A stretch of DNA of 64,000 bases from Streptomyces sp. NRRL F-5123 (GCF_000721495.1 NZ_JOHY01000011.1:62001-126000); one strand, 5' to 3'. Counted from the stretch's first letter, positions 25,207-34,268 are shown. Numbers and translations: made by a program. The notes: generated by a model not told the origin, from the letters alone.

Positions 25207-25926
25207 TCACAGCGCCTTGGACGCGGAATACGTCACATCCGCGTCCTGCCGGTCCGCCGACCGCTGCCCGGGGACGCCGCGCCGGCCCTCCTCGCCGCCG
25301 CTCCCGCCGTCCTCGTCCCCCTCGCCGTCCCGGAAGGCCTCCCCGCCCCCTTCGTCGGTGTACTCCAGGATCTCGGCAAGCCGCCGCAGCCCGCGGTGAG
25401 TCGCCATTCTCACCGATCCGGCACGCTTCCCGAGCACTCTTGCCGCACTGGTTGAATCGAGTCCCATCACCACCCGCAGTAGCACGGCTTCCGCCTGCTC
25501 CCGCGGCAGCGCCGCTATCGCCGAGAGCGCCCGGTCGGTCGCGACCGCGTCCAGCGCCTCGCCTGCGGTGTCCGACCGGTCGGGCATCTGCACGAGGTCG
25601 TCCACCCCGCCGCCCGCGACCGGCCTGCGGGCGCGCGCGCGGATGTGGTCCAGCGCGCGGTTGCGCGCGATCCGCGCCGCCCAGCCGCGGATCGACCCGC
25701 TCCCGCCGCGGTAGTTGGGCAGGTCACGGGCTATCTGCAGCCACGCCTCGGACGCGACGTCCTCGGCCTCGCCCGGACCGACCAGGCTGCGCACGTAGTT
25801 GAGCAACTGCGGCTGCACAGCGCGGTAGACGGTACGGAACGCCCCCTCGTCGCCCTGCTGCGCCGCACTGACCGCGGCTTCCAGAGACTCCGGCAGTTCC
25901 ACGTCCGGCACCACCCCCTCGAACAC
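25207..25926 (-). CDS. ECF family RNA polymerase sigma factor
   Basis: The protein is 239 aa. Region 2 spans about residues 20-100 (QQGDEGAFRTVYRAVQPQLL, EDVASEAWLQIARDLPNYRG, IRGWAARIARNRALDHIRAR), and region 4 about 130-190 (LPREQAEAVLLRVVMGLDST, AARVLGKRAGSVRMATHRGL), giving core binding, -10 melting and -35 recognition. An acidic Gly/Asp/Glu C-terminal tail of about 45 residues follows, which is unusual and could be regulatory. The GTG at 25926 lies upstream of several other in-frame GTGs around a GAGGGGG sequence, so the start could be up to 8 codons later. It is probably autoregulated together with the membrane protein gene downstream. Confidence 0.88.
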   Translation of the reverse strand: MFEGVVPDVELPESLEAAVSAAQQGDEGAFRTVYRAVQPQLLNYVRSLVGPGEAEDVASEAWLQIARDLPNYRGGSGSIRGWAARIARNRALDHIRARARRPVAGGGVDDLVQMPDRSDTAGEALDAVATDRALSAIAALPREQAEAVLLRVVMGLDSTSAARVLGKRAGSVRMATHRGLRRLAEILEYTDEGGGEAFRDGEGDEDGGSGGEEGRRGVPGQRSADRQDADVTYSASKAL

Positions 25927-25985
25927 ACGGCCAATCCTGCCTCATACGGGCCTGTGACACTTTTGGTCTGGGATACGCCGTACAA

Positions 25986-26036
25986 GACGGCGGCCGGGGA
26001 CGCTCCTGTGGGGGGAGGCGGCCCCCGGCCGTCGTC
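25986..26036. other. stable hairpin in the divergent region before the DUF4253 gene
   Basis: GACGGCGGCCGGGG (25986-25999) pairs with CCCCGGCCGTCGTC (26023-26036) with a single G-U wobble and a 23-base loop. It lies between divergent genes, so it is not a normal 3' terminator. If the DUF4253 transcript starts upstream of it, it could act as a leader attenuator. Otherwise 25927-26101 shows no gene. Confidence 0.5.
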
Positions 26037-26101
26037 ACTCGTACCACCCGCCCGGATGCGCACCGCGCATCCGGGCGCGCGCCACGGAGGAGCCCGCCGT
26101 C

Positions 26102-26896
26102 ATGCATGTGGACCGCCTCCCCGACGGCCTCCCCCCGGGCCGGCTGGTGGCCGGGTCCACCCCCGGGCTGTGGATGAGCCACGAACCCGTCGTCGCGCCC
26201 GGCCGGTTATGGACGTCCTGCCACCGCCAGCACCGCCGTACGGGCTGGTATCCGGTGCTGATGGCGTGGCCCTGCGGGCACGGCAACGGGCACGGGCCCG
26301 AGGAGGTCGGCACGGTCGACGTCGCGGATTCGCTGCGCGAGTCCTGGCAGTCGTACGAGCTGAGCCGGGCGGCGCGGCCGGTGCTGTGGCCCGCGCGCGG
26401 CCGGTCGGCCTCCGACCCGAAGACGGCTGCCGAGCAGGGCGCGGGGCTGCGGGTGCCGTACGGCGCCTGGCCGGGCCTCGCGGCGGCGTCCGAGCCGCAT
26501 CCGGGACCGTCGCCGGACGCGGTGGCGCGGGTCGCGGTCGGGCAGATGCTGCACTACTTCACCACGCGCTTCGTGGCATATGTCGCGCTCGTCCGGGTGG
26601 CGCGCAGCGCGGACATCCCCGCCGCGGTGGGCTGGGAGGCCGACGCGCCCGCGCTGGAGCTTTCCGCGCTGCTGCGGACGTGGGAGGACCGCTTCGGGGC
26701 GCGCGTCATCGGCTTCGAGGGCGCCTCGCTCTTCGTGTCGGTGGCCTCGCCGCCGCTCGCGTCGCGACACGCCGCGCATGTGGCCCTTGAGCACGTCCTG
26801 ACGGGGGCGACGAACCTGAACGACGGCGGTTTCCCGTTCGCCGAGTACGCGGAGGCGCTGCGGGGCGAGCGGCTGTGGTCGTTCTGGTGGGACTGA
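26102..26896 (+). CDS. DUF4253 domain protein
   Basis: The protein is 264 aa, probably cytosolic. The C-terminal part (about residues 155-264) has the DUF4253 pattern: YVALVRVARSADIPAAVGW, LSALLRTWEDRFGARVIGFE, then LFVSVASPP and HVALEHVLTGATNLND, ending GERLWSFWWD. The N-terminal part has a Cys/His-containing segment (WTSCHRQHRRTGWYPVLMAW and CGHG) common to actinobacterial members. The function of DUF4253 is not established; members are often found as single genes near toxin/immunity loci, but nothing of that kind is visible here. The ATG at 26102 follows an AGGAG (about 26088) with acceptable spacing. Confidence 0.82.
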   Translation: MHVDRLPDGLPPGRLVAGSTPGLWMSHEPVVAPGRLWTSCHRQHRRTGWYPVLMAWPCGHGNGHGPEEVGTVDVADSLRESWQSYELSRAARPVLWPARGRSASDPKTAAEQGAGLRVPYGAWPGLAAASEPHPGPSPDAVARVAVGQMLHYFTTRFVAYVALVRVARSADIPAAVGWEADAPALELSALLRTWEDRFGARVIGFEGASLFVSVASPPLASRHAAHVALEHVLTGATNLNDGGFPFAEYAEALRGERLWSFWWD

Positions 26897-26942
26897 CGGC
26901 GGCGTCCGCGTCAACCGGAGGTGACGCGAGGGGCCCGAACGG

Positions 26943-27725
26943 GTGAAGTTCGGATATCTGCCTGCCGTGTTCGAAGAGGTCCCGCCTAGAGTGGACTTCC
27001 GCCGTAGGGCCCGCCCCGTTCACTCTCCTGGAGCCCCGCTGCTGTCCAGCGACCCCGCCTCCGAGGCCGTCACGCCTTCCGTGCCTGCCCCGCTCGCCCC
27101 GCCTGCCGCCGCGCCGCCGGCGTCATCGCTGTCGCCGCAGCCACCGCTGTCGCCGCTGTCCCGCTTCAACGGGGCGCCGGTCGCCGCCGCGGAGGCCGCA
27201 CTGCTGGCGTGCTGCGGCAGCCACCGGTGGGCACGCCGGCTCGCGGCCCACCGCCCGTACCCGACCGTCGAGGCCCTGCTGGCGGCCGCGGAGGAAGCGG
27301 CGTACGACCTGATGCCGGCCGATCTCGCCGAGGCGCTGGCCGCCGAGCGGCCCGCCGCCCTCGCCGACCGCGGCCGCCTGAGCGTGCACACCGCGCTGCG
27401 TGCCGCGCACGCCCACTACGAGGCGAAATTCGGCCACGCCTTCATCCTCGCCCTCGACGCGCGCGCCGCCGCCGACCCGGCCGCGGCGCTCGACCAGACG
27501 CTGGCCAGTCTGCGGATCCGGCTCGGGCACGACGCGGACGAGGAGTCGGTGGTCACCGCGGAGCAGCTGCGCGGTCTGTGCCGGGCCCGCCTGCTGCGCG
27601 CGTTCGAGCCGTCGCGTTCACCCGACCGTGCGGGATCGCTCACACCTGGCCCACCCCGCCGTACCGAGGCCGGATCACGTCGCTACGATGGCCGGGGCCG
27701 GTGGACCGTACCCGGCCGGGCGTGA
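26943..27725 (+). CDS. OHCU decarboxylase-like protein (UraD family)
   Basis: Residues about 72-220 resemble 2-oxo-4-hydroxy-4-carboxy-5-ureidoimidazoline decarboxylase, the last step from urate to (S)-allantoin: LSRFNGAPVAAAEAALLACC, SHRWARRLAAHRPYPTVEAL and AHAHYEAKFGHAFILALDAR are the familiar blocks. The usual catalytic-site PxIG block (HPRIG) is replaced by AERPAALAD, so activity is doubtful. The first 70 residues are Pro/Ala-rich and probably partly non-coding: no start has a good ribosome-binding site, and GTG at 26991 or 27081 are alternatives to 26943. No other urate genes are nearby. Its stop lies 50 bp before sdhC. Confidence 0.6.
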   Translation: MKFGYLPAVFEEVPPRVDFRRRARPVHSPGAPLLSSDPASEAVTPSVPAPLAPPAAAPPASSLSPQPPLSPLSRFNGAPVAAAEAALLACCGSHRWARRLAAHRPYPTVEALLAAAEEAAYDLMPADLAEALAAERPAALADRGRLSVHTALRAAHAHYEAKFGHAFILALDARAAADPAAALDQTLASLRIRLGHDADEESVVTAEQLRGLCRARLLRAFEPSRSPDRAGSLTPGPPRRTEAGSRRYDGRGRWTVPGRA

Positions 27726-27775
27726 CCGACACACTGGCCGGCACCCCCTCGCCCCGCTCCTGGAGGGTTTTCTCC

Positions 27776-28156
27776 GTGCCGGCAGGAACGCTGTACCGCG
27801 GCCGGGAAGGCATGTGGTCCTGGGTGGCTCACCGAGTCACCGGTGTCCTCATCTTCTTCTTCCTGTTCGTCCACGTCCTCGACACCGCACTCGTGCGCGT
27901 CTCCCCCGAGGACTACGACAAGGTCGTCGCGACCTACAAGACCCCGATCGTCAGCCTGCTGGAGTACGGCCTCGTCGCCGCGATCCTCTTCCACGCCCTC
28001 AACGGCCTGCGCATCATCGCGGTCGACTACTGGACGCAGGGGCCGCGGTACCAGAAGCAGATGCTGTGGACGGTGCTCGGCGTGTGGATCCTGCTGATGG
28101 TCGGCGCGATCTACCCCGTCCTCGGCCACGCCGCACGAGTCCTGTGGGGGAACTGA
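27776..28156 (+). CDS. sdhC: succinate dehydrogenase cytochrome b556 subunit
   Basis: A membrane anchor of 126 aa with three helices. GREGMWSWVAHRVTGVLIFF carries the quinone-site Ser/Arg, and LFHALNGLRIIAVDYW carries the axial heme histidine and the RxxxxD pattern. I chose GTG 27776 (PAGTLYRGREG) because GGAGGG lies 8 bases upstream; the frame extends back to a GTG overlapping the previous stop at 27722, but that adds a non-family N-terminus. First gene of sdhCDAB. Confidence 0.93.
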   Translation: MPAGTLYRGREGMWSWVAHRVTGVLIFFFLFVHVLDTALVRVSPEDYDKVVATYKTPIVSLLEYGLVAAILFHALNGLRIIAVDYWTQGPRYQKQMLWTVLGVWILLMVGAIYPVLGHAARVLWGN

Positions 28157-28159
28157 GCC

Positions 28160-28639
28160 ATGTCCGCTGACATCTCCGACGCCGTCGAACTGACCGGCTC
28201 CAGCGTCGCCCCGTACAGCCCCGCCAACCCGGCGCCGGTCATCGAGCCGCCGCGGGCCCGCACCACGCGCACCCCGCGCGCCACCCGCACCAACTTCGAG
28301 CTGTACGGCTGGCTCTTCATGCGGCTGTCCGGCGTGGTGCTCGTCGTGCTGGTGCTCGGCCACCTGCTGATCCAGCTGGTGCTCGACGGCGGTGTGCAGA
28401 AGGTCGGCTTCGCCTTCGTCGCCGGCCGCTGGTCCTCGCCGTTCTGGCAGTTCTGGGACCTGGCCATGCTGTGGCTGGCCATGCTGCACGGCGGCAACGG
28501 TCTGCGGACCGTCATCAACGACTACGCCGAGCAGGCCAACACCCGCGTCTGGCTCAAGACGCTGCTGTACACCGCGGTGGTCTTCACCATCGCGCTCGGC
28601 TCGCTGGTGATCTTCACCTTCGACCCGAACATCCGCTGA
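28160..28639 (+). CDS. sdhD: succinate dehydrogenase hydrophobic membrane anchor subunit
   Basis: The protein is 159 aa. A soluble N-terminal stretch of about 45 residues rich in Pro/Ala/Thr precedes three membrane helices: GWLFMRLSGVVLVVLVLGHL, the helix with AMLWLAMLHGGNGLRTVIND (the histidine is the probable second heme ligand), and the last one LLYTAVVFTIALGSLVIFTF. It begins 3 bases after sdhC and forms the quinone pocket with SdhC. The end is 30 bp before sdhA. Confidence 0.92.
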   Translation: MSADISDAVELTGSSVAPYSPANPAPVIEPPRARTTRTPRATRTNFELYGWLFMRLSGVVLVVLVLGHLLIQLVLDGGVQKVGFAFVAGRWSSPFWQFWDLAMLWLAMLHGGNGLRTVINDYAEQANTRVWLKTLLYTAVVFTIALGSLVIFTFDPNIR

Positions 28640-28669
28640 GCCAGGGCTGGGACAGGGAAAGCGACCCCA

Positions 28670-30427
28670 ATGCAGATCCACAAGTACGACACCGTCATCG
28701 TCGGCGCGGGCGGCGCCGGTATGCGCGCCGCCATCGAGGCCACCAAGCGCTCCCGCACCGCCGTCCTGACCAAGCTCTACCCCACGCGCTCCCACACCGG
28801 CGCCGCCCAGGGCGGCATGGCCGCGGCCCTCGCGAACGTCGAGGAGGACAACTGGGAGTGGCACACCTTCGACACGATCAAGGGCGGTGACTACCTGGTC
28901 GACCAGGACGCCGCCGAGATCCTGGCGAAGGAGGCCATCGACGCGGTCCTCGACCTGGAGAAGATGGGCCTGCCGTTCAACCGGACGCCCGAGGGCCGGA
29001 TCGACCAGCGGCGCTTCGGCGGCCACACCCGCAACCACGGCGAGGCCGCGGTCCGCCGGGCGTGCTACGCCGCCGACCGCACCGGTCACATGATCCTCCA
29101 GACGCTGTACCAGAACTGCGTCAAGGAGGGCGTGGAGTTCTTCAACGAGTTCTACGTCCTGGACCAGCTCCTCACCGAGGTCGACGGCGTCCGCCGGTCG
29201 GCCGGCGTGGTGGCGTACGAGCTGGCGACCGGGGAGATCCACGTCTTCCAGGCGAAGGCCGTCATCTACGCCTCCGGCGGCACCGGCAAGTTCTTCAAGG
29301 TGACCTCCAACGCGCACACCCTCACCGGTGACGGCCAGGCCGCCGTCTTCCGCCGCGGGCTGCCGCTGGAGGACATGGAGTTCTTCCAGTTCCACCCGAC
29401 GGGCATCTGGCGCATGGGCATCCTGCTCACCGAGGGCGCCCGCGGCGAGGGCGGCATCCTGCGCAACAAGGACGGCGAGCGCTTCATGGAGAAGTACGCG
29501 CCCGTCATGAAGGACCTCGCCTCGCGCGACGTCGTCTCCCGCGCGATCTACACCGAGATCCGCGAAGGCCGCGGCTGCGGCCCCGAGGGCGACCACGTCT
29601 ACCTCGACCTCACGCACCTGCCGCCGGAGCAGCTGGACGCCAAGCTGCCGGACATCACCGAGTTCGCGCGCACCTACCTGGGCATCGAGCCGTACACCGA
29701 CCCGATCCCGATCCAGCCCACCGCGCACTACGCCATGGGCGGCATCCCCACCAACGTGCAGGGCGAGGTGCTCGCCGACAACACCACGGTGGTGCCGGGC
29801 CTGTACGCCGCCGGCGAGGTGGCGTGCGTGTCCGTGCACGGCGCGAACCGGCTGGGCACCAACTCGCTGCTGGACATCAACGTCTTCGGCCGCCGCTCCG
29901 GCATCGCCGCCGCGGAGTACGCGCACGCCAACGACTACGTGGCGCTGCCCGAGAACCCGGCCGAGAAGGTCGTGGAGCTCGTCGAGCACCTGCGCGAGTC
30001 CACCGGCAACGAGCGGGTCGCCGACCTGCGGCGCGAGCTGCAGGAGTGCATGGACGCCAACGTGATGGTCTTCCGCACCGAGCAGACCATCAAGACCGCG
30101 GTCGAGAAGATCGGCGAGCTGCGCGAGCGCTACCGCAACGTCTCCGTCCAGGACAAGGGCCGGCGCTTCAACACCGACCTGCTGGAGGCCGTCGAGCTGG
30201 GCAACCTGCTGGACCTGGCCGAGGTCATGGCCGTGTCCGCGCTCGCCCGCAAGGAATCCCGCGGCGGCCACTACCGCGAGGACTTCCCCAACCGCGACGA
30301 CGTCAACTTCATGCGGCACACGATGGCCTACCGCGAGTTCGATCCGGCCACCGGCGCCGAGACGATCCGCCTGGACTACAAGCCGGTCGTGCAGACCCGC
30401 TACCAGCCGATGGAGCGTAAGTACTGA
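28670..30427 (+). CDS. sdhA: succinate dehydrogenase flavoprotein subunit
   Basis: The protein is 585 aa, full length. The FAD dinucleotide fold [17 protein letters not shown] opens the protein; [14 protein letters not shown] carries the histidine for covalent FAD. Active-site blocks are [39 protein letters not shown] and the late [15 protein letters not shown]. The C-terminal helical domain ends [20 protein letters not shown]. The subunit oxidises succinate to fumarate and passes electrons to SdhB. Its stop overlaps the sdhB ATG (TGATG), so the two are made in equal amounts. Confidence 0.97.
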   Translation: MQIHKYDTVIVGAGGAGMRAAIEATKRSRTAVLTKLYPTRSHTGAAQGGMAAALANVEEDNWEWHTFDTIKGGDYLVDQDAAEILAKEAIDAVLDLEKMGLPFNRTPEGRIDQRRFGGHTRNHGEAAVRRACYAADRTGHMILQTLYQNCVKEGVEFFNEFYVLDQLLTEVDGVRRSAGVVAYELATGEIHVFQAKAVIYASGGTGKFFKVTSNAHTLTGDGQAAVFRRGLPLEDMEFFQFHPTGIWRMGILLTEGARGEGGILRNKDGERFMEKYAPVMKDLASRDVVSRAIYTEIREGRGCGPEGDHVYLDLTHLPPEQLDAKLPDITEFARTYLGIEPYTDPIPIQPTAHYAMGGIPTNVQGEVLADNTTVVPGLYAAGEVACVSVHGANRLGTNSLLDINVFGRRSGIAAAEYAHANDYVALPENPAEKVVELVEHLRESTGNERVADLRRELQECMDANVMVFRTEQTIKTAVEKIGELRERYRNVSVQDKGRRFNTDLLEAVELGNLLDLAEVMAVSALARKESRGGHYREDFPNRDDVNFMRHTMAYREFDPATGAETIRLDYKPVVQTRYQPMERKY

Positions 30428-31212
30428 TGAGCACCCCGAGCACTGCGACGCTCGACGGCGGGCACTCCGCGGCCCTGGACGCCGCCGAGTCCGGCGCCGC
30501 CCACCTGGTCACGGTCACCCTGCGGGTGCGCCGCTTCAACCCCGAGGTCGCGGACCACGCCGAGTGGGTCGACTACCAGATCCCGATCGACCCCAAGGAG
30601 CGCGTCCTGGACGCGCTGCACAAGGTCAAGTGGGAGATCGACGGCACCCTGACCTTCCGCCGCTCGTGCGCGCACGGCGTGTGCGGCTCCGACGCGATGC
30701 GGATCAACGGGCGCAACCGGCTCGCCTGCAAGACCCTGATCAAGGACATCAACCCCGAGAAGCCCATCACGATCGAGCCCATCAAGGGCATGACCGTGCT
30801 GAAGGACCTCGTGGTCGACATGGACCCGTTCTTCCAGGCCTACCGGGACGTCATGCCCTTCCTGGTGACCAAGGGCAACGAGCCCACCCGGGAGCGGCTG
30901 CAGTCCGCCGAGGACCGCGCGCGCTTCGACGACACCACCAAGTGCATCCTGTGCGCGGCGTGCACGTCGTCCTGCCCGGTCTTCTGGAACGACGGCCAGT
31001 ACTTCGGCCCGGCCGCCATCGTCAACGCGCACCGCTTCATCTTCGACTCGCGTGACGAGGGCGGGGAGCAGCGGCTGGAGATCCTGAACGACAAGGACGG
31101 CGTCTGGCGCTGCCGCACGACCTTCAACTGCACCGACGCGTGCCCGCGCGGCATCGAGGTGACGAAGGCGATCGCGGAGGTCAAGCGGGCGCTGATCACC
31201 CGGCGGTACTGA
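30427..31212 (+). CDS. sdhB: succinate dehydrogenase iron-sulfur subunit
   Basis: The protein is 261 aa. An N-terminal ferredoxin-like domain holds the [2Fe-2S] cysteines in RRSCAHGVCGSDAM and NRLACKTL. The C-terminal domain has CILCAACTSSCPV for the [4Fe-4S] cluster and CTDACPRGI for the [3Fe-4S] cluster, so all three centres are present. A Thr/Ala-rich N-terminal extension of about 25 residues precedes VTVTLRVRRFNPEV. It carries electrons from SdhA to the menaquinone site in SdhCD. A strong terminator follows. Confidence 0.97.
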   Translation: MSTPSTATLDGGHSAALDAAESGAAHLVTVTLRVRRFNPEVADHAEWVDYQIPIDPKERVLDALHKVKWEIDGTLTFRRSCAHGVCGSDAMRINGRNRLACKTLIKDINPEKPITIEPIKGMTVLKDLVVDMDPFFQAYRDVMPFLVTKGNEPTRERLQSAEDRARFDDTTKCILCAACTSSCPVFWNDGQYFGPAAIVNAHRFIFDSRDEGGEQRLEILNDKDGVWRCRTTFNCTDACPRGIEVTKAIAEVKRALITRRY

Positions 31213-31248
31213 CCGCTTCCTCCTGCCGGCCGCTGCCGGTCCTTCCCT

Positions 31249-31277
31249 GCCCCCGGGCGCACTGTGCGCCCGGGGGC
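31249..31277 (+). terminator. hairpin terminator after sdhB
   Basis: GCCCCCGGGCGCA (31249-31261) pairs perfectly with TGCGCCCGGGGGC (31265-31277) around a 3-base loop, 36 bases after the sdhB stop; it also faces the convergent gene ending at 31336. Confidence 0.85.
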
Positions 31278-31335
31278 GGGGGCTTTTCCGGGGGCGGGGC
31301 TTTCTTCGGGGGCGGGGGCGTCGTGCGGGCCGCCG

Positions 31336-33873
31336 TCACAGCTGGCTCAGGATCGTCGGGTCGGTGATCTCGGTGTCGCGGGCCAGCAGCAGGGCCTTGC
31401 TGAGGATGAGGCCGAGCGTGCGGTCGCCGTCGAAGGGCAGGAAGCCGGGGTCGGCGGCCTTGTTCGCGCCGGGGACGATGCACAGGTAGCGGTCCGTCGG
31501 GGCGATGAGGATGTTGCCCGAGCCGAGGTGGATCCGGTAGGTGTGCCGGTCGCCTCGGACGTGGAGGAAGCGGCCCTCGACCGTGCACCGGTCGGCTATC
31601 GCGAGCCGCGGGACGAGGCGGGCCAGGACGTCGCGGCGGCCCTGCGCGGACACGGTCAGCTCGCCGAAGCCGTAGCTGTGCCAGTAGTCGCGGTAGCGGC
31701 CGTCCGGACCGCCGTCCTGCCACAGCGGGTCGTTGCCGACGCTCGCGACGCCGACGAAGAGGTCCACGTCGCGCAGCACCTCGCTGAGCACCAGCGGCGG
31801 GATCTCCTCCAGCGGCAGGGCGCCGTCCTCGGGCCCGATGTCGCGGCCTCGGTCGGGTGCGTAGCCGCCCCCGTAGGCGTGCGCCCAGTTGCCGGGCGCA
31901 CCGATGCGGTGGAAGCGGACCTGGTCGGTGGTCAGGTGGAGGTAGCTGCCGGAAACCGTGAGGTCGTGGGTGTCCGCCCCTTCGATCCAGAACTCCGCGC
32001 GCAGCCCCCACTCGGGAAGCTCGCGCACGGCGGGCGGGTAGACGTCGTCCACCGCGAGCCGCAGCTTGCTGCTCCAGCCGCGGGCGGCGGCCAGCGACTG
32101 GAACTGGTGCTGGCGCAGGACGTGCGCGGCGAAGCGGTTGGAGTACGTGGCCGTGCGGCGCTCGGCGTCGGTGAGCGGATACACCTCGCGGTGGGCCTGC
32201 TTGAACGGCTGGGTGATCCCGTGCCGCTCCAGCCACTCGCGCCAGGCCATGACCTCGGCGATCTCCCGGCCCACCGGATGCCACAGCTCGACGGTCGCGC
32301 CCCCGTGCGGCACGGGCGTGCCCGCGAGGGTACGCAGCTCGCCGTCGGCGAACCCGCAGGCCCGGCCGTCGACCGTCCACAGCAGGCGGCGGGCGAGTGT
32401 GCCGACCAGCGGGTGGTCGAGGACGCGCTCGCGCCAGGCCGCGTAGGGCCATCGGCGGCGGGCCAGGAACTGCCGGTCCAGCCGCTCGGACTGGGCGGCG
32501 AGCATGCGGTCGACGTCCTTGGCGGCGGCCTTGAGCTCGGCGACCTCCTCCGGGTGGTCGCGCCGGACGTCCGCCGGGACGCCCTTGACCTGCTTGCCGG
32601 CCGCGTTGCGCCACGTCAGGACGGCTTTCCCGGCGCGTACGGCCAGCTCGCCGCGGGTGCGCCGGAGCAGCCCGACCTCGGTGAGCCCGTAGGCCGGGAC
32701 GGCCAGCTCCTCGACCTCCTCCCGGCCGAGGCCGAGCGCTTCGGCCCGCTCCTCCAGGGCGCGGTCGATCTGCTTGAGCGTGCCGCGGAAGGTGACCCGG
32801 GCGGCGAGCCGGGCCAACTCGCCGAGTGCCGCCTCGCCCTCGCAGCGGGCCAGCGCCGTCACCCCGGCGTTCGCGAGCTTGGGGTTGCGCGGCCCGTGAC
32901 CGGGGATTTTGCGCAGGCACACGTCGACGAGCGAGCCGAGCGCGCGCGGGATCGCCAGGTGCGGCGGGAGGAGGGCGAGCGTCCGGACGAGGCCGCGCAG
33001 GGCGTTGGCGTTGTAGGGGTCGATGAGGGCGTTGCGGTCTGGGCCGTAGTGGACCTCTTCGTCGTACGGCACCGTCCGGGGACGCCCGACGAGGGCGAGC
33101 CAGGCGGCCGCCTTGTCCCGTACCGCGTCCGCGCCGATTTCTTGGACCAGGGCGCGGGCCTCCTTCTCCCAGCGGGCGGTGGGGCGCGCGGCGGTGGCGG
33201 TCGCGGCGTGCCGCAGCAGCAGCGTCCAGGGCTCGCCGAGGAGTGCGGCGGTCGCGAGCGCGTCGTCCGACCATGCCTCGCCGGGGTTGACCGGGGGGTC
33301 GGGGAGCTTCTTCACCACCTGGGCCAGCCCGGGGCGGGTGTAGGCGGTGGCCGCGGTCCTGCGCAGGGTGGCGACGGTCTCCACCGGCACCGCGCGTCCG
33401 GCGGCGAGTTCGGCCTCGACGAGCCACTCGGGGCGGTCGCCGAACCACGAGATGCTGCTGTATCCGGCCAACTCGGCGACGCGCTCGGCCCGCGCCCCGG
33501 GCAGCGGGTCGATGCCCAGCCCGCGGGCGCCGGCCACGATCACCAGCAGCAGCGTCTCCCTGGCCTCCTCGACGGTCGGGGTCCAGCTGCGGTGCCCGTT
33601 CCGCACCGGGCGCTCGACGTGGTCCGGAAGCCCCAGGCTCGCGCGGAGGCCGGACAGATCCAGGCTCTCGTAGCGCTCGCACAGCAGCTTCACCAGCTCC
33701 CGCCGCTGGACCGGCGACAGGCCGGCGACCTCGGCGAGCATCTTGTCACCGGCGCCGTTCTCCAAAGTGACCTTGTCTGCGAAGGCGGGCACCAGGCGGT
33801 CGGCCAGCCGGACCATGTCCCCCTCGGCAGCCAGCCCGCGGACCGCCACCACGTAGTCCCCGATGACGGCCAT
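31336..33873 (-). CDS. DUF4132 (MolR-like) protein, copy 1
   Basis: The protein is 845 aa, cytosolic by prediction. Residues 1-430 are helical repeat-like. The conserved DUF4132 part covers about 560-845 with ITQPFKQAHREVYPLTDAER, SNRFAAHVLRQHQFQSLAAA, LVLSEVLRDVDLFVGVASVG and YRIHLGSGNILIAPTDRYLC. The ATG at 33873 overlaps the stop of the small gene upstream (ATGA), so the two are coupled. No catalytic residues are established for this family; in other genomes it occurs with MoxR ATPase and VWA proteins, which are not seen here. A second protein of exactly the same length is encoded at 36945-39482 on the other strand, with clear similarity in the C-terminal 280 residues and much less in the N-terminal half. 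Confidence 0.85.
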   Translation of the reverse strand: MAVIGDYVVAVRGLAAEGDMVRLADRLVPAFADKVTLENGAGDKMLAEVAGLSPVQRRELVKLLCERYESLDLSGLRASLGLPDHVERPVRNGHRSWTPTVEEARETLLLVIVAGARGLGIDPLPGARAERVAELAGYSSISWFGDRPEWLVEAELAAGRAVPVETVATLRRTAATAYTRPGLAQVVKKLPDPPVNPGEAWSDDALATAALLGEPWTLLLRHAATATAARPTARWEKEARALVQEIGADAVRDKAAAWLALVGRPRTVPYDEEVHYGPDRNALIDPYNANALRGLVRTLALLPPHLAIPRALGSLVDVCLRKIPGHGPRNPKLANAGVTALARCEGEAALGELARLAARVTFRGTLKQIDRALEERAEALGLGREEVEELAVPAYGLTEVGLLRRTRGELAVRAGKAVLTWRNAAGKQVKGVPADVRRDHPEEVAELKAAAKDVDRMLAAQSERLDRQFLARRRWPYAAWRERVLDHPLVGTLARRLLWTVDGRACGFADGELRTLAGTPVPHGGATVELWHPVGREIAEVMAWREWLERHGITQPFKQAHREVYPLTDAERRTATYSNRFAAHVLRQHQFQSLAAARGWSSKLRLAVDDVYPPAVRELPEWGLRAEFWIEGADTHDLTVSGSYLHLTTDQVRFHRIGAPGNWAHAYGGGYAPDRGRDIGPEDGALPLEEIPPLVLSEVLRDVDLFVGVASVGNDPLWQDGGPDGRYRDYWHSYGFGELTVSAQGRRDVLARLVPRLAIADRCTVEGRFLHVRGDRHTYRIHLGSGNILIAPTDRYLCIVPGANKAADPGFLPFDGDRTLGLILSKALLLARDTEITDPTILSQL

Positions 33874-34268
33874 CAGCCACCCACCAGCGGCACGAGCTTG
33901 AGGAAGACCGCCTCGGCGGCGCCGGAGGAGAGGTCGACCTCCTCGTCCAGGTCCTCTATCTGGCGGTCGGCGACGAGCAGCAGGAAGCCGTTGCGCCCGA
34001 AGGCCTCGACGGCGAGCTCGAACTGCCGCTCGGCGTCGAGGCGGCGCGGGGTGCGCAGCCGGTAGCCGTTCAGCGTGCGCTCCGCGTCGGTCGGCTGGAC
34101 CAGGCCCTGGAAGAGGCCGGGCTGCTTCGCGTTGTACTCGGCCACCTCCTGGAAGACCCGGCGCCTGATCAACTCGCGGGCGCTGACGCGCTCCTCCACG
34201 AACTCCAGCCCCCAGGAGTCGCGGGTCTCCCCTGATGTCGTCTCGTCGACGAAGGTCACCATTCCCAT
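33873..34268 (-). CDS. small protein of unknown function coupled to DUF4132
   Basis: The protein is 131 aa and I do not recognise a family. It has no signal peptide or membrane span. It contains ARELIRRRVFQEVAEYNAKQ and a mid part with LVQPTDAERTLNGYRLRTPR. The following FELAVEAFGRNGFLLLVADR looks like a compact alpha/beta domain that could bind a partner. Its stop overlaps the DUF4132 start (ATGA), which suggests a stable complex or strict co-expression. The chosen ATG at 34268 has no clear ribosome-binding site; it is close to the divergent promoter region, so a leaderless transcript is possible. Confidence 0.65.
   Translation of the reverse strand: MGMVTFVDETTSGETRDSWGLEFVEERVSARELIRRRVFQEVAEYNAKQPGLFQGLVQPTDAERTLNGYRLRTPRRLDAERQFELAVEAFGRNGFLLLVADRQIEDLDEEVDLSSGAAEAVFLKLVPLVGG

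Noticed and set aside
27209..27776. N-terminal extension of sdhC back to 27209 or 27722
   Set aside because: The GTG at 27776 has an ideal ribosome-binding site and gives the family length; the extension overlaps the UraD-like gene in another frame.
32826..34065. Long plus-strand frames opposite the first DUF4132 gene
   Set aside because: Antisense shadows; the minus-strand frame carries all DUF4132 motifs.
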